A stretch of DNA of 64,000 bases from Oscillospiraceae bacterium (GCA_015064255.1 SVSP01000001.1:124001-188000), one strand, 5' to 3'. Shown: positions 16,649 to 25,000, counted from the first letter of the stretch. The notes: a model not told the origin generated them from the sequence alone. Numbers and translations are program-made.

Positions 16649-17593
16649 TTATACACGTGCGATTTTAATATCGTATCCGTTTTCCGAGCAGAAATCACGG
16701 AGCTGTTCGCGCGTGGGAATTTTAACGTCGTGTCGCTCTTTTGCCATTTTACTTGCGGCAGAGCCGACAAGACAAGCCCGTCTTATGTCCTGTGTTATTA
16801 GATACTCGGATGAAACAACAGCAGACTCAACGTCAACGAAGGTGGGCGAGGGAGTGTTGTCAAGGTTATACGGACCGAGCACGTTGTGGAATTTTCCGTC
16901 GTAAACGAAGAAACCGCTTTCGCTGAGACGGAGGACGTAATATTTTGCCTTGACAGTCTGTCCGAGGGTTATACAAGCCTTAAGACAGTTTTCAAGCGAA
17001 GTTGGATTTACTCCTGTATGGATATATACCTCTTGTTTGCTTGCAAAAAATATTTCTATGTTTTCAAGCTGACCAAGCTGAAGTCCGAGCTGTGCGGGAG
17101 AGGCATCAAGAAATACGGGTATAGCGTGTGCTTTTGCAAGGGTTGTTATAGCAATAGCAAGCGGGAAAGGGATTTCGAGAGTCATAAATATGGCATCGGG
17201 ATACGTAGCGAGCGCCGCCTCGATCTGACTCATAGAAAAGCTCTTGTTAGCACCGGGATATATGATCCTTCTCTTAGAGTCGTACTGCTGTTCGTAAAGA
17301 TATACCGAAAGTCCGGTAGGGTGTGCCGGGTCAACGTAAACCGACGTTGTATTTATAGAATTGAAATTGTAGAAATTACGGAGTCTGTTTCCGTCGTTGT
17401 CCTGACCTACGCAGGTACAGAATACACTTTCAAGACCCATACGGGCAACGGCAACTGCCGCATTTCCGCCCTTTCCGCCCGGACGAAGCTCGTAATCGTC
17501 TTCGACTACTGTTTGATTTGCTATCGGCAAACGCGCGGTCTGCATATGCATTTCGATATAAGAATTGCCGATCGTCAAAATTCTGCCTTTCAC
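16649..17593 (-). CDS. PfkB/ribokinase-family protein lacking the catalytic GAGD motif
   Basis: The start is GTG 17593 (MKGRILTIGNSYIE), because AGGAGG lies 5 bases before it; a longer frame from ATG 17635 begins inside the promoter's -10 box. Length 314 residues, normal for ribokinases. The N-terminal signature is intact (RPGGKGGNAAVAVARMG, about 38-54). The second signature, normally D-T-x-G-A-G-D-x-F with the catalytic Asp, reads DNTPSPTF, so both the anion-hole glycines and the general base are missing. By family knowledge it should be inactive or strongly altered as a sugar kinase; it may be a regulatory pseudoenzyme. First gene of its operon, with a strong promoter. Confidence 0.85.
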   Translation of the reverse strand: MKGRILTIGNSYIEMHMQTARLPIANQTVVEDDYELRPGGKGGNAAVAVARMGLESVFCTCVGQDNDGNRLRNFYNFNSINTTSVYVDPAHPTGLSVYLYEQQYDSKRRIIYPGANKSFSMSQIEAALATYPDAIFMTLEIPFPLAIAITTLAKAHAIPVFLDASPAQLGLQLGQLENIEIFFASKQEVYIHTGVNPTSLENCLKACITLGQTVKAKYYVLRLSESGFFVYDGKFHNVLGPYNLDNTPSPTFVDVESAVVSSEYLITQDIRRACLVGSAASKMAKERHDVKIPTREQLRDFCSENGYDIKIARV

Positions 17594-17633
17594 GGGCACC
17601 TCCTGAATAAACTGAAAATTATTATACACATCC

Positions 17634-17662
17634 ATTTTATCACGCCTGTCGCTTAAAGTCAA
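17634..17662 (-). promoter_or_regulatory. SigA-type promoter of the PfkB-hydrolase-ruvX-toroid operon
   Basis: Minus strand TTGACT (17657-17662), a 17-base spacer and TAAAAT (17634-17639), about 40 bases upstream of the GTG start at 17593. Confidence 0.8.
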
Positions 17663-17814
17663 GGAAATATGCACGAAATATTTGAAAATAGTGAAATAAA
17701 TATTTGTTTTTAGGTCTTTAATATGAGAGTGTATTTTTACTGTTTGGCATATGATATAAAAACGAGTATCGCAATTTGTATATTCTGCCAAAAATCGGTG
17801 GGTAGAAAAAAGTG

Positions 17815-17843
17815 TTGACAAAATGAGTAAAATATGCTATATT
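17815..17843 (+). promoter_or_regulatory. Strong SigA-type promoter of the caspase-like protease cassette
   Basis: Perfect TTGACA (17815-17820), a 17-base spacer and TATATT (17838-17843). The predicted transcript starts near 17850 and has a leader of about 225 bases before the protease gene. Confidence 0.88.
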
Positions 17844-17896
17844 ATAGGTGTAAAAGATATAAAAGTATCTAAAAGCATAAAAAAGGAGATCGTGAT

Positions 17897-17986
17897 ATGA
17901 AAAATATCAAATATAACGGTCTTCGGAAAGTTCCCCCATGTGTTTCTTGGAGGCAAAAACTTAAACTCACCAAGAAAAGCGCATGA
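17897..17986 (+). CDS. Putative 29-residue leader peptide of the protease cassette
   Basis: ATG 17897 lies 8 bases after AAGGAG, one of the best ribosome binding sites in the window. The 29-codon frame contains VPPCVSW in its middle and ends in a Lys-rich stretch (LKLTKKSA). Its stop codon falls inside the 5' arm of the terminator stem. No signal peptide or known small-protein family is recognised. The frame spans both halves of an antiterminator hairpin, so translation or ribosome stalling (for instance at the Pro-Pro-Cys codons) could select the structure. It may instead encode a functional small basic peptide, or be an accident of an RNA element. Confidence 0.55.
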   Translation: MKNIKYNGLRKVPPCVSWRQKLKLTKKSA

Positions 17987-18025
17987 GCCGAAGACCTTGA
18001 CGACAGACGGCTTATGCGCTTTTTG
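17918..18025 (+). promoter_or_regulatory. Predicted attenuator: mutually exclusive antiterminator and terminator hairpins
   Basis: Terminator: GCGCATGAGCCG (17979-17990) pairs with CGGCTTATGCGC (18008-18019, one G-U) followed by five T. Antiterminator: GGTCTTCGG (17918-17926) pairs perfectly with CCGAAGACC (17988-17996), and inside it CATGTGTTT...CTTGG pairs with CCAAG...GCGCATG. The second arm of the antiterminator uses the first arm of the terminator, so only one can form. This is the architecture of a leader-peptide attenuator or a transcriptional riboswitch; I recognise no known riboswitch class. Confidence 0.75.
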
Positions 18026-18076
18026 GATTTGTAGAGTTCTGTCGAAAACAAAATAATAAGAAAGGAATATAATGTA

Positions 18077-19486
18077 ATGAAACACAAGAAAATATTATCG
18101 TTATTTTTGGCAGCGATAATGATACTGTCATTTTCGACGATGTTTGTATCGGCAAATACAAGATCGGTCGGATATCCGCAGTCTTGGGTAAACGTAGGTG
18201 AGACTATAGAACTTTCTCTATCTTCGGGCGTTCTTTATGCGACTTGGTCGAGCAGCGACCCTTCAATAGCTACGGTAAGTCCGTCCGGTGAAGTCACAGG
18301 GGTCTCATGTGGTTCGGTTACAATTACAACAGTATGTGACTATACCACAGGTGGTTCTGAAACATTCACAACTTACATTGATGTTTACGACAACCGTGGC
18401 ATTGTGAACGGCGAAGAGTATTATATAATGAACACAACCACAAAGAAAAACCTTTCGCTTTCAAGTGCATCAACTGCCAATAACACAGGAATAGGATTGG
18501 TAGCAAGAAGTAACTCTACTATGCAACGTTGGAAACTCACACAGCAATCTACAGGTAAATATACGTTTGTAAGTATGTACAATTCCACAACCAAAGGAAT
18601 GTACGCAAATTCGAGTACAAACGATGTTTATCTCTACACGGTAGGTTCAAGTGCAACGTATTTTGAAATAGAGAGAATAAATACAAGAAACAGTGATACA
18701 GACAGCGGGTATCAAGGAACGTATCTTATTCGTTATGGTTCAAAATATCTTGCCGCATCTACTACAACCGATGTGTATTTAGCTAGTACACTTAATACGA
18801 ACTGTTATTGGTCGCTTTCGAGAGTCGATAAAGGAACAGCAGATCTGTTTTCTTTTGACAGTAGGCAATACGGCGGAACTCACGCTACGACCGGAAGTGA
18901 TGACAAATTCGAAACCACATTAGGTGACTTGGGCTATCAAGCTACCGCATATAATAATGACACCGCAGGAAGCGCATTTACTAAACTGCAAAGTGGGTCT
19001 GTGTTTGTATTTAGAGGTCACGGGGGAGCGGGGAAAATTTTATTTTATCAAACCACAGACAGCAATTTTACCGGAGCAATATTAGCAAACGAACTGGTAT
19101 CGAGTAGCGTGTCTGCAAAATACAAAATAAGTGCATATACGACAACTGACACCGATACTTTATCAAACAACGCACTAAAATCAATGAGATGTGTACTTTA
19201 CGTTGGATGCAGTACGGCGAAAAATTATAAATCATACGGTAATCTTGTGGATGAAACATACAATCAAGGAGCGCACTTTGTAATGGGTACGCTACGAGAT
19301 ATCAAATCGGAATATAACGGTTATTGGTTGAGATATTTTTTGGATGCTATTGATAGGGGAGACAATATACAAGAAGCTGTTAGTTGGGCAAATAATAGTG
19401 TTGGTCCAGTTACAGATGAAGATGAAACTCAAACTTTTGTTTACCCATATTATATAGTTGGTGATATGTATCAGTATTTAGACTAA
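18077..19486 (+). CDS. Secreted caspase-fold (clan CD) cysteine protease with Big2 and beta-trefoil-like domains
   Basis: ATG 18077 follows AAAGGA. The 469-residue product has a signal peptide (1-26, cleavage after VSA), a bacterial Ig-like Big2 domain (about 30-102; WSSSDPSIATVSPSGEVTG is typical) and a ricin/beta-trefoil-like region (about 110-250, repeated K-Y-L-A/S-L-S elements). The C-terminal domain looks like a caspase/gingipain fold: the hydrophobic strand VFVF ends in RGHGG (His315), and the strand CVLYVG ends in CST (Cys378). The spacing of 63 residues suits a clan CD His-Cys dyad. Exact family (C25, CHAT or other) is not certain. It is downstream of the attenuator and 21 bases before a lipoprotein gene. 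Confidence 0.78.
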   Translation: MKHKKILSLFLAAIMILSFSTMFVSANTRSVGYPQSWVNVGETIELSLSSGVLYATWSSSDPSIATVSPSGEVTGVSCGSVTITTVCDYTTGGSETFTTYIDVYDNRGIVNGEEYYIMNTTTKKNLSLSSASTANNTGIGLVARSNSTMQRWKLTQQSTGKYTFVSMYNSTTKGMYANSSTNDVYLYTVGSSATYFEIERINTRNSDTDSGYQGTYLIRYGSKYLAASTTTDVYLASTLNTNCYWSLSRVDKGTADLFSFDSRQYGGTHATTGSDDKFETTLGDLGYQATAYNNDTAGSAFTKLQSGSVFVFRGHGGAGKILFYQTTDSNFTGAILANELVSSSVSAKYKISAYTTTDTDTLSNNALKSMRCVLYVGCSTAKNYKSYGNLVDETYNQGAHFVMGTLRDIKSEYNGYWLRYFLDAIDRGDNIQEAVSWANNSVGPVTDEDETQTFVYPYYIVGDMYQYLD

Positions 19487-19507
19487 AACATTAAAGGAGA
19501 ATTCGAT

Positions 19508-20446
19508 ATGAAAAAAACAATTGCATTACTAATGAGTCTTATAACGTTGTTTTTGCCGGCTTGTGTAGCAGATAACGCAAATAACCAAACGGATGAAGAC
19601 GAAGCAAAAGAAAAAACATATACACTCTATTGTTCATCAAGTGATTCAAACCCGATTGAACTTTTTGAAGATTTGAACGTTAAGGTGAGTTTTGAATCTA
19701 CTCCCGAATGGGTTGGGATGGGAGATACGAAAGATATTGAGGATTCAAGTATTTCGGCAAATTTCAAATATAAATTTTTCGAAGAAGAATATGATCTTGA
19801 ATTGAGTTATATCAAGCAAGATGATAAAATGAAAAATTCAAAACTCGAAAATTTCTCTCAAAAATCACAGTATGCCGTCTATAAGAGTACGGATGGCAAA
19901 GCAAAATTTCGTTTCTCTACGGGCAGCGGTGAACTAGCTGTTTTTTCCACAATTCCGGTAGAAGTAATAGAAAACAAATTATCAGATGAAAAACTGAAAG
20001 AAATAGCAGAAAAAACGGTTTCTTCGGTATTTGACAAGAACACATTATCAGATTATGTGCTTTGGGAGATACTACAGGGATATGACAAATGTGAGAAAGT
20101 TGTAACTTACACACGATATATTGGAAAATACAGAGTTAATGAATCTATATCAGTGTGGATTAATGGCAACGGAGACGTAATTGCCTTTAATGCGGTTACA
20201 AAAGGTGATTTCGATCATTTGATAGATAAAGTAACGGAAAAGGATATAGAAAGTGCAGTAGATACGGTAAAAACTATTTTAGAAGGTAAAAACGTTACTG
20301 TTGAAGGAAGAACACTCTATGTCGATAGTATTGGAGAATGCTATGTTAGCGTAATAGTTACAAACCTTGATATTCCCGAAGATACAGAAGATGAACAACT
20401 TGCAAAAGATAGAATTAATTCATATTATGTAAAAGTTGAATCATAA
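19508..20446 (+). CDS. Lipoprotein partnered with the caspase-like protease
   Basis: No characterised family is recognised. ATG 19508 follows AAAGGAG. The 312-residue protein has a lipoprotein signal (FLPAC, Cys19), then an acidic linker and a mixed alpha/beta body. The C-terminal half (ISVWINGNGDVIAFNAVTKG and a following helix-strand unit) has PepSY/YcdB-like character, the kind of domain found as a propeptide or inhibitor of secreted proteases. Being 21 bases after the protease and sharing its terminator, it is best read as a membrane-anchored partner, inhibitor or substrate of that enzyme; this is inference from context. Confidence 0.65.
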   Translation: MKKTIALLMSLITLFLPACVADNANNQTDEDEAKEKTYTLYCSSSDSNPIELFEDLNVKVSFESTPEWVGMGDTKDIEDSSISANFKYKFFEEEYDLELSYIKQDDKMKNSKLENFSQKSQYAVYKSTDGKAKFRFSTGSGELAVFSTIPVEVIENKLSDEKLKEIAEKTVSSVFDKNTLSDYVLWEILQGYDKCEKVVTYTRYIGKYRVNESISVWINGNGDVIAFNAVTKGDFDHLIDKVTEKDIESAVDTVKTILEGKNVTVEGRTLYVDSIGECYVSVIVTNLDIPEDTEDEQLAKDRINSYYVKVES

Positions 20447-20465
20447 GTTAATATTTACTACCATA

Positions 20466-20497
20466 CCCCCCGCACACCCGTGCGGGGATTTTTTTGT
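20466..20497 (+). terminator. Intrinsic terminator of the protease cassette
   Basis: CCCCGCAC (20468-20475) pairs with GTGCGGGG (20480-20487) followed by a run of seven T, 19 bases after the lipoprotein stop. Confidence 0.95.
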
Positions 20498-20546
20498 CCA
20501 TTTAACCCTAAAAAATCAAAATTCCCATCATTTTCTCCCATTCCAC

Positions 20547-20575
20547 TTGTATCCGTGAGAAAAATCTGATATAAT
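20547..20575 (+). promoter_or_regulatory. SigA-type promoter of the U32 gene
   Basis: TTGTAT (20547-20552), a 17-base spacer and TATAAT (20570-20575). The -10 box overlaps a possible upstream ATG at 20574, supporting the later start at 20610. Confidence 0.75.
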
Positions 20576-20609
20576 GATCTATATTACAAAAACAAAAGGA
20601 AATATTTTA

Positions 20610-22646
20610 ATGAAAGACCTTGAGATACTCGCGCCCGCAGGCGGTATGCCTCAGCTTGTTGCGGCTGTCAGAAGCGGCGCAGATGCCGTTTACGTCGGAC
20701 TGAAAAAATTCAGCGCACGCGCAAGTGCCGTGAATTTTGACGAAAATGAACTTGTTGAGGCGGTAAAATACTGCCATACTTACGGTGTAAAACTGCACGT
20801 TACCCTTAATACTCTCGTGTACGAAAACGAATATAACGAGCTCTTTGACTCGGTAAGACAGATATGCGAGACGGGTGCGGACGCAGTTATCGTTCAGGAC
20901 CTCGCGGTCGCAAAATATATAAGAAAAGCTTGTCCCGATATTTCGCTTCACGCATCCACACAAATGGCGATACATAACGCCGAGGGCGCGCGTGAGGCTT
21001 ATCGTCTCGGATTTTCGCGTGTCGTGCTTGCAAGAGAGCTTTCTCTTGAAGAAATAAGAAATATCAGAAAAAATACGCCCGAAGAGCTTGAACTCGAAGC
21101 ATTTGTTCACGGTGCGCTTTGTATGAGCGTTTCGGGAAGATGTGAGCTTTCCGCTATGCTCGGCGGACGAAGCGGTAACCGCGGAGCGTGCGCACAACCC
21201 TGCAGACTCGATTTTTCGTGCGGTAAGATGCATAGCTGCCTGTCGCTTAAGGATATGTCATATATTTTACAGATAAACGAACTTCGCGACGCGGGAATAT
21301 GCTCGATCAAAATAGAGGGCAGAATGAAGCGTCCCGAATACGTTGCCGCGGCGGTAAACGCCTGTGTAAGCGCTCGTGACGGTGCTGCTCCCGATACGGA
21401 GCTTCTCAAAAATATTTTCTCGCGAAGCGGATTTACCGACGGATATCTTACGGGTAAACGTACGCGCGATATGTTCGGCATCAGAACAAAGGAGGACGTT
21501 GAAGCTTCCAAGGCATCTCTTTCAAAAACATCAGAGCTTTACAGACGCGAGCGTCAGAGAGTTCCTGTCGATTTTGAGCTGTTTGTAAGTGAAAAAGAAA
21601 TAAAACTCTCTGTTTCGGATAAAATAAATTCGGCTTTTGCCATTTCGGACGTGGAAAACACAGGCGCGGATCCGACTACAGCCATCGATGAAGCCTTTGC
21701 AAGCAGCTTCCTCTCGCGCCTCGGCGGAACGCCGTATATTTTAAACAGCGTTAAGGTCACAAATCCGGACGCACTTTCTGTAAGAGCGTCGGTGATAAAC
21801 TCTCTTCGCAGGGATGTTACCGAGAAGCTGAGCGCACTTCGTGCCGAAAGTGTAAAATACACCTTCGCTCTGCCGCAAATCGAAAAATATCCCAAAAAAG
21901 CGGTGGGTAAGACAGAAATATACGTAAAAACTCCTGCTTGGGAAAAGATTTCCTCTTTTGCCGATAAAGCGGATAAAATAGTGCTTCCGATAGACGAGAT
22001 ACTGTCAAATAAATCGGAAATAACACAAAAACTCGGCGATCTTTCGAAAATTGCAGCCGAAATTCCCTCGCTTGTCTATAATTTTGAGGCCTTGAATGAA
22101 AAGATCAACGATATCAAAGCACTCGGAATAAAAACTCTCTTCTGCGATAATATCGGCTCGGTCACATTTGCAAGGGAAAGGAATTTTGAAATAATCGGCG
22201 GCTTCGGACTCAATATCGTAAACTCCGATGCGCTCTGCCAATATGCCGAAATGGGTGTAAATGAAGCCACGCTCTCGCCCGAAATTCCGCTTTCGGCAGT
22301 AAAAGAGTTGACCGGAAATACAAAGATCGGACTTTTCGCATACGGATATCTGCCGCTTATGCTCCTGCGCTCGTGTCCCGTACGCGCCGCTATCGGATGT
22401 GAAAAATGCAGAGGTAACGGTGAGATCACCGATAGACTCGGCATAAAATTCAAGGTCGTTTGCCACAACAAGGTTTACAGCGAACTTCTGAACAGCGTAC
22501 CGCACTATATCGGCGACCGCAAACTGCCTGTCGATTTTGCACTTCTTTCGTTTACAAAAGAATCGGGTGAAGAATGTAAAAAAATATTCAAAGCCTTCAC
22601 GCACGGAGAAAAAATATCAAAACGAACAACGGGGCTTTATACCTGA
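20610..22646 (+). CDS. U32 family protein (RlhA/TrhP-type RNA hydroxylation)
   Basis: Start ATG 20610 (MKDLEILAPAGG) behind AAAAGGA. The 678-residue protein opens with the U32 barrel (ILAPAGGMPQL, GADAVYVGLKKFSARA, LHVTLNTLVYE, SLHASTQMAIHN). It contains the U32 signature around VHGALCMSVSGRCELSAML and GNRGACAQPCR, followed by CSIKIEGRMKRPEYV. The long C-terminal half includes CPVRAAIGCEKC. The Cys-rich sites fit the iron-sulfur-dependent hydroxylases that modify 23S rRNA C2501 (RlhA) or tRNA U34 (TrhP); the length is closest to RlhA. Which RNA is modified is not decided by sequence alone. The older name peptidase U32 is probably misleading. Confidence 0.88.
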   Translation: MKDLEILAPAGGMPQLVAAVRSGADAVYVGLKKFSARASAVNFDENELVEAVKYCHTYGVKLHVTLNTLVYENEYNELFDSVRQICETGADAVIVQDLAVAKYIRKACPDISLHASTQMAIHNAEGAREAYRLGFSRVVLARELSLEEIRNIRKNTPEELELEAFVHGALCMSVSGRCELSAMLGGRSGNRGACAQPCRLDFSCGKMHSCLSLKDMSYILQINELRDAGICSIKIEGRMKRPEYVAAAVNACVSARDGAAPDTELLKNIFSRSGFTDGYLTGKRTRDMFGIRTKEDVEASKASLSKTSELYRRERQRVPVDFELFVSEKEIKLSVSDKINSAFAISDVENTGADPTTAIDEAFASSFLSRLGGTPYILNSVKVTNPDALSVRASVINSLRRDVTEKLSALRAESVKYTFALPQIEKYPKKAVGKTEIYVKTPAWEKISSFADKADKIVLPIDEILSNKSEITQKLGDLSKIAAEIPSLVYNFEALNEKINDIKALGIKTLFCDNIGSVTFARERNFEIIGGFGLNIVNSDALCQYAEMGVNEATLSPEIPLSAVKELTGNTKIGLFAYGYLPLMLLRSCPVRAAIGCEKCRGNGEITDRLGIKFKVVCHNKVYSELLNSVPHYIGDRKLPVDFALLSFTKESGEECKKIFKAFTHGEKISKRTTGLYT

Positions 22647-22750
22647 TATAAACAAAGTTTCATTAACAGAGCTTTGCCCTAGACTATCCGCCGTCATATT
22701 ATACCGCACTTTTTCATAATATACTATGAAATCAAAAAGGGCGGAGAAAT

Positions 22751-24307
22751 ATGAGAAAATCAAGAATTTTTATAAAAAATACGCTCATACTCAGCATAAC
22801 GGCACTTTTTATGCGGGTACTGAGCGTTTATTTTAACGTTTACCTTTCGGATAAGCTCGGAAGTGAGGGCCTCGGACTTTTCACACTCACCTTGAGCATA
22901 TACGGTCTTGCGACAACTCTTGCGACAAGCGCGATAAATCTTACGGCAACGCGAATGGTCGCAGATGCATCGGGCGGTGCAAAATACGGCGATGTGAACC
23001 ACGCTATGCGGAAATGTATAGCATATTCGCTCTTTTTCGGTGTGGGAGCGATGATACTGCTTCTTCTGCTGTCGCGCGTTGTTTCAGTATCGATGCTTGG
23101 TGATATTCGCACTCTTGAGTCGGTCAGAGCACTTGCGTTTACACTTCCGTTCGTTGCACTTTCCTCGGCACTCGGCGGATATTTCACGGCGGTAAGAAGG
23201 GTGTCAAAAAATGCGTCGTCGCAAATATTTCAGCAGCTTTTAAAGGTCGCGCTTACTGTTGCGGGACTTTCCTTTATGACACCTAAAGACACGAAAGAAG
23301 CTTGCCTTACGGTAGTTGTTGCCTTTCTTGCTTCGGAAATCGTTTCTTTTCTGTATCTGCTTGTTTTCTATATCGGCGATATACGCAAAAATTATAAAAC
23401 GTACAGAGAGGGAGAAAGCGAAAATCTCAGTAAAAAAATGCTCGGTATCGCACTTCCGACAGCATTTACCTCATACTTCAGATCTGCGCTTGTCACGGTG
23501 GAGCATCTGCTTATCACAAGCGGACTGAAGAAAAACGGTATGTCGCAGTCTGATGCCGTGTCAGCTTACGGCGTAATGCAGGCGAAAGCTCTGCCCACAG
23601 TGCTTTTTCCGTATGCTTTTCTTGCCCCGTTTTCCTCGCTTCTTGTGCCTGAGGTTGCGGAAAAACGCGCGGCGGGCGATACGTTGGGAATAAACCGCAT
23701 AACAGAAACTGCGTGCAGATTTGTCTTTGCATTCGGAATATGCGCGGCTGGGATAGTTATATGCTACTCCTGCGAAATAGGAGAAATAATATATTCGGAT
23801 ATTGAGGCAGGGAAGTATATAAGGCTTCTTGCACCGATAATGCCCGTTATGTTTATAGATACCACGATAGACAGTATTTTAAAGGGACTTAATGAACAGC
23901 TTTACGGAATGAAGGTCAATCTCGTAGATTCGCTTTTAAGCGTGGGCGTAGTTTTTATGCTTGTTCCCAAAATCGGAATGCTTGGGTACGTCATAGAAAT
24001 AATCTTCTGCGAGATAGTAAATACAACGCTCAGCGCCGCCCGTCTTATAAAGCTGACCTCACCGAGAATACACCCGATAAAATGGATATTTATTCCGCTT
24101 GCAACCGTCTCGGCCTCGATATTCATTACAAAATCTCTGCTTACGCTGATCGGCGCGGGATGTGCGTATAATACACCGTTACTTATACTCCATATAGCAC
24201 TCGTTATCTTTGTTTATTCTTTCCTACTGCGACTTTTGGGGTGCTACTCTTTTCGTGAAATAGCAGAATTTTTCGGAATAAGAAAATATATACTAAAAAA
24301 GACTTGA
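22751..24307 (+). CDS. SpoVB/MurJ-like lipid flippase (MOP superfamily)
   Basis: ATG 22751 follows GGCGGAG. The 518-residue protein is almost entirely hydrophobic, with about 14 membrane helices and a basic N terminus (MRKSRIFIKNTLILS). The opening TALFMRVLSVYFNVYLSDKLGSEGLGLF is characteristic of the polysaccharide-exporter/SpoVB branch of the MOP superfamily (substrate: undecaprenyl-linked cell-wall or polysaccharide precursors). SpoVB itself acts in spore cortex formation, and its presence fits the other sporulation-type genes here. It could equally be a vegetative flippase. Confidence 0.83.
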   Translation: MRKSRIFIKNTLILSITALFMRVLSVYFNVYLSDKLGSEGLGLFTLTLSIYGLATTLATSAINLTATRMVADASGGAKYGDVNHAMRKCIAYSLFFGVGAMILLLLLSRVVSVSMLGDIRTLESVRALAFTLPFVALSSALGGYFTAVRRVSKNASSQIFQQLLKVALTVAGLSFMTPKDTKEACLTVVVAFLASEIVSFLYLLVFYIGDIRKNYKTYREGESENLSKKMLGIALPTAFTSYFRSALVTVEHLLITSGLKKNGMSQSDAVSAYGVMQAKALPTVLFPYAFLAPFSSLLVPEVAEKRAAGDTLGINRITETACRFVFAFGICAAGIVICYSCEIGEIIYSDIEAGKYIRLLAPIMPVMFIDTTIDSILKGLNEQLYGMKVNLVDSLLSVGVVFMLVPKIGMLGYVIEIIFCEIVNTTLSAARLIKLTSPRIHPIKWIFIPLATVSASIFITKSLLTLIGAGCAYNTPLLILHIALVIFVYSFLLRLLGCYSFREIAEFFGIRKYILKKT

Positions 24308-24332
24308 ATTTTTTGAGTTTTAGTGGTAAAAT
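24304..24332 (+). promoter_or_regulatory. SigA-type promoter of queT
   Basis: TTGAAT (24304-24309), a 17-base spacer and TAAAAT (24327-24332), starting right at the end of the flippase gene. The leader RNA would begin near 24339. Confidence 0.7.
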
Positions 24333-24378
24333 ACTGTGATGTGTGGAATTAACAAGTAAGTTGTTTTGCGCATCATCA

Positions 24379-24421
24379 AAGTGAGTTCGTAACCATCCTC
24401 ACTTAAAACAAAACTAAGGAG
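24379..24421 (+). promoter_or_regulatory. PreQ1-I riboswitch
   Basis: Stem P1 is AAGTGAG (24379-24385) with CTCACTT (24398-24404). The loop TTCGTAACCATC contains the GTAACC block seen in the Thermoanaerobacter aptamer, and the A-rich tail AAAACAAAACTAAGGAG completes the H-type pseudoknot and carries the Shine-Dalgarno AAGGAG. This is the class I preQ1 aptamer layout, and the downstream gene is a queuosine precursor transporter. Ligand binding should hide the ribosome binding site and switch off translation of queT. Confidence 0.87.
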
Positions 24422-24431
24422 AAATTTAATA

Positions 24432-24956
24432 ATGTCAAACTCAAAAAACAGGCAGAAGATCCGTTTTATCGTCCACGCTTCGCTTATAGCGGCGTTTTAT
24501 ACCGTTGTTTCGCTCGTGTTCGCACCGACGAGCGTGGGTCCTGTTCAGCTGAGGATTTCGGAAGCCTTGTGTGTACTCCCGTATTTTACCTCTGCGGCGA
24601 TTCCCGGACTTTTTATCGGCTGTGTTATAGCAAACTCGTTCGTTTCGGGTATGATATGGGCAGATATCGTTTTCGGATCGCTTGCCACTCTTGCGGCGGC
24701 ACTTGCCGCATATGCACTCAGAAGATTTAAGTGGCTCGTGCCTCTTCCGGCTGTAATATTTAATGCGTTTGCAGTACCCTTCGTGCTTAAATACGGATAC
24801 GGATTTGACGATGCGCTGTGGTTTATGATGATAACGGTCGGTCTCGGTCAGATAGGCGCGTGCTACTGCTTCGGAATGCCTCTTATGTTTGCCATAGATA
24901 TGTCGGGGATCTTCTCCCGAACAGATAAAGAAGTCAAAAAAATCAGTAAAAAATAA
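24432..24956 (+). CDS. queT: QueT-type queuosine precursor transporter (ECF S component)
   Basis: ATG 24432 follows AAGGAG, which is part of the riboswitch tail. The 174-residue protein has five to six membrane helices. It carries family motifs: SLIAAFYTVVSLVFAP, GPVQLRISEALCVLPYF, IPGLFIGCVIAN and DIVFGSLATLAAA. QueT proteins are substrate-binding components of energy-coupling-factor transporters that take up preQ1/preQ0-type precursors of queuosine, the modified base at tRNA wobble position 34. No ECF ATPase or T component is in this window, so a shared module elsewhere is expected. Followed 44 bases later by metG. Confidence 0.92.
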   Translation: MSNSKNRQKIRFIVHASLIAAFYTVVSLVFAPTSVGPVQLRISEALCVLPYFTSAAIPGLFIGCVIANSFVSGMIWADIVFGSLATLAAALAAYALRRFKWLVPLPAVIFNAFAVPFVLKYGYGFDDALWFMMITVGLGQIGACYCFGMPLMFAIDMSGIFSRTDKEVKKISKK

Positions 24957-25000
24957 AATCAATATAAAAAGAAAATCAAAGAAAGGTCAGGCTATAAAGA

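Noticed and set aside
17633..17635. ATG start for the PfkB-like gene
   Set aside because: It lies within the -10 box of the promoter, whereas GTG 17593 has a perfect AGGAGG at the right distance.
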